Source of the DNA: Streptomyces sp. NRRL F-4489
Lineage (GTDB): Bacteria > Actinomycetota > Actinomycetes > Streptomycetales > Streptomycetaceae
Length of the DNA stretch: 56,430 bases
Assembly (NCBI RefSeq): GCF_001509485.1
Contig: NZ_LLZI01000229.1
Span: 1-56,430 of the forward strand
Reading direction: 5' to 3'
Below are positions 55,148 through 56,430 of the stretch, piece by piece. The notes below the pieces were generated by a model that had not been told where the DNA came from, did not search any database, and saw only the letters and a program-made list of their open reading frames with translations. Position 1 is the stretch's first letter. Every line of letters starts with the position of its first letter. A program made the position numbers and the translations under genes.

Positions 55148-56430
55148 ATGAGGACTGCCTACAGCGTTGCGACCGTGCGGGCCGCCGAACGGGACCTGAT
55201 GGCCCGGCTGCCCGAGGGGACCCTGATGCGGCGGGCGGCCGCCGGACTGGCCGCCGCCTGCGCGGAGTTGCTGGGCCGGGTGTACGGGACCCGGGTGGTG
55301 CTGCTGGTCGGCAGCGGCGACAACGGCGGCGACGCGCTGTACGCCGGCGCCCGGCTGGCCCGCCGCGGCGCCGGGGTGCGCGCGGTGCTGCTCGCGCCCG
55401 ACCGGGCCCACCCCGGCGGGCTGGCGGCGCTGCGCGCGGCCGGCGGGCGGGTCTCGTCCGACGCGCTCGGCGACCTCGCGCGGGCCGACCTCGTCGTCGA
55501 CGGCATCGTCGGCATCGGCGGCCGCGGCGGGCTGCGCCCGGAGGCCGCCCGGCTCGCCCGCGCGGCCCGGCGGGCGCCGGCCGTGGTCGCGGTGGACCTG
55601 CCCAGCGGGGTGGACGCGGACACCGGCGAGGTGGCCGGCGAGGCCGTGCAGGCGGATCTGACCGTCACGTTCGGCGCGTACAAGCCGGGGCTGCTGATCG
55701 ATCCGGCGCGGGAGCGGGCCGGGGCGCTGCGCCTGGTGGACATCGGCCTGGAGCTGCCGCCGGCCGCCGACGCGGAGGCGCTTCAGCACGCCGATGTCGC
55801 GGCGCTGCTGCCGCGGCCGGCCGCGGAGAGCGACAAGTACCGGCGGGGCGTGGTCGGGGTGGTCGCCGGGTCGGCGCGGTATCCGGGGGCGGCGGTGCTG
55901 GCGGTCGCGGGCGCGCTGCGCGGCGGCGCCGGGGCGGTGCGGTACGTGGGGCCGGCGGCGGACGCGGTGCTGGCGCGGTTCCCCGAGACGCTGGTGCACG
56001 CCGGGCCGCCCGGGAAGGCGGGCCGGGTCCAGTCGTGGGTGATCGGGCCGGGGCTGGGCGAGGAGACGGGGGCGCTGGAGGAGGTGCTGGCCGCGGACGT
56101 GCCGGTGCTGGTGGACGCGGACGGGCTGCGCCTGCTGACGCCGGATCAGGTGCGGCGGCGGACCGCCGGGACGCTGCTGACGCCGCACGCCGGGGAGGCG
56201 GCGGCGCTGCTGGGGCGGGAGCGCGCGGAGGTCGAGGCGGGGCGGCTGGCCGCCGTACGGGAGCTGGCGGCGCGGTACGGGGCGACGGTGCTGCTGAAGG
56301 GGTCGACGACGCTGGTGGCGGATCCGGGGGAGGGGGTGCCGGTGCGGGTCAATCCGACGGGGACGGGGTGGCTGGCGACGGCGGGCAGCGGGGATGTGCT
56401 CTCGGGGCTGGCGGGGGCGCTGCTGGCGGC
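55148..56430 (+). CDS. nnrE-nnrD: bifunctional NAD(P)HX epimerase/dehydratase (partial, cut by window end)
   Basis: The first 427 codons of a fused repair enzyme for hydrated NADH/NADPH. The N-terminal YjeF-type epimerase domain has GSGDNGGDA at about residues 55-63 and [13 protein letters not shown] near 148. The C-terminal ADP-dependent dehydratase (ribokinase-like) starts near residue 225. It shows [27 protein letters not shown] and, near the edge, [16 protein letters not shown], the catalytic Asp motif. The frame is open to the last base, so the C terminus is missing. ATG 55148 is the natural start. Confidence 0.93.
   Translation, partial: MRTAYSVATVRAAERDLMARLPEGTLMRRAAAGLAAACAELLGRVYGTRVVLLVGSGDNGGDALYAGARLARRGAGVRAVLLAPDRAHPGGLAALRAAGGRVSSDALGDLARADLVVDGIVGIGGRGGLRPEAARLARAARRAPAVVAVDLPSGVDADTGEVAGEAVQADLTVTFGAYKPGLLIDPARERAGALRLVDIGLELPPAADAEALQHADVAALLPRPAAESDKYRRGVVGVVAGSARYPGAAVLAVAGALRGGAGAVRYVGPAADAVLARFPETLVHAGPPGKAGRVQSWVIGPGLGEETGALEEVLAADVPVLVDADGLRLLTPDQVRRRTAGTLLTPHAGEAAALLGRERAEVEAGRLAAVRELAARYGATVLLKGSTTLVADPGEGVPVRVNPTGTGWLATAGSGDVLSGLAGALLA

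Noticed and set aside
52439..56188. Very long minus-strand open frame continuing upstream of coaA
   Set aside because: It is antisense to glmS, acpS and nnrE-nnrD, has Pro/Arg/His/Gln-rich low-complexity composition, and no family features. Only the last 331 codons (coaA) are real.

Overview
The window is high-GC actinobacterial DNA, almost certainly from a Streptomyces chromosome or a close relative in the Streptomycetaceae. Four things point there: third-position GC bias so strong that long false frames run antisense to most genes, frequent GTG starts and a TTG start for rpoB, RpoB/RpoC/EF-Tu/ribosomal proteins that read as textbook streptomycete sequences, and the gene order rpmG-hadAB-like-murB-add-aspC-tRNA-Trp-secE-nusG-rplKA-lipoprotein-rplJL-rpoBC-rpsLG-fusA-tuf followed by the S10, spc and alpha clusters. 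The exact species cannot be named from sequence alone.

Layout. 1-3.0 kb: htpX membrane protease, a YccF membrane protein, a lipoprotein with a duplicated cysteine repeat, and yajQ. 3.0-5.7 kb: tRNA-Tyr, an SDR-type oxidoreductase, an amidohydrolase-fold protein lacking several metal ligands, then tRNA-Thr and tRNA-Met. 5.7-10.7 kb: rpmG, a HadA/HadB-like hydratase pair, murB, adenosine deaminase, an aspartate-type aminotransferase and tRNA-Trp. 10.8-24.1 kb: secE-nusG, rplK-rplA, a lipoprotein gene, rplJ-rplL and rpoB-rpoC. 24.2-29.4 kb: a DUF1707/DUF4190-type membrane protein and the str operon (rpsL-rpsG-fusA-tuf). 29.9-41.8 kb: the S10 and spc clusters (rpsJ to rplO) running into secY and adk. 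41.9-46.7 kb: map, infA, rpmJ, rpsM, rpsK, rpsD, rpoA, rplQ. 46.8-56.4 kb: truA, an unknown membrane protein (minus strand), rplM-rpsI, glmM, coaA (minus strand), a small unknown protein, glmS, acpS and the start of an nnrE-nnrD fusion cut by the window edge.

Functionally this is the core gene-expression block of the chromosome: both ribosomal subunits, three RNA polymerase subunits, elongation and initiation factors, the NusG transcription factor and the SecYE translocon. It is flanked by cell-wall precursor synthesis (GlmS, GlmM, MurB) and cofactor/carrier functions (CoaA, AcpS, NAD(P)HX repair). Seven gene junctions overlap by exactly one base (TGATG or TAATG), pointing to coupled translation, and strong GC-rich hairpins close or punctuate most units.

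The most unusual signals are not genes. (1) A perfect 30-bp palindrome whose core is the 14-bp Streptomyces parS (ParB-binding) sequence lies between rpsQ and rplN, inside the spc cluster. (2) A 25-nt element forming a 7-bp (rpsL) or 6-bp (rpsJ) hairpin occurs, with one mismatch, in both the rpsL and rpsJ leaders, 52 and 60 nt before the start codons. It looks like a shared regulatory RNA module of the two operons. (3) Long structured intervals precede rplJ, rpoB, rpsJ and rpsH. No insertion sequence, prophage, CRISPR array or obvious horizontally acquired segment is visible.
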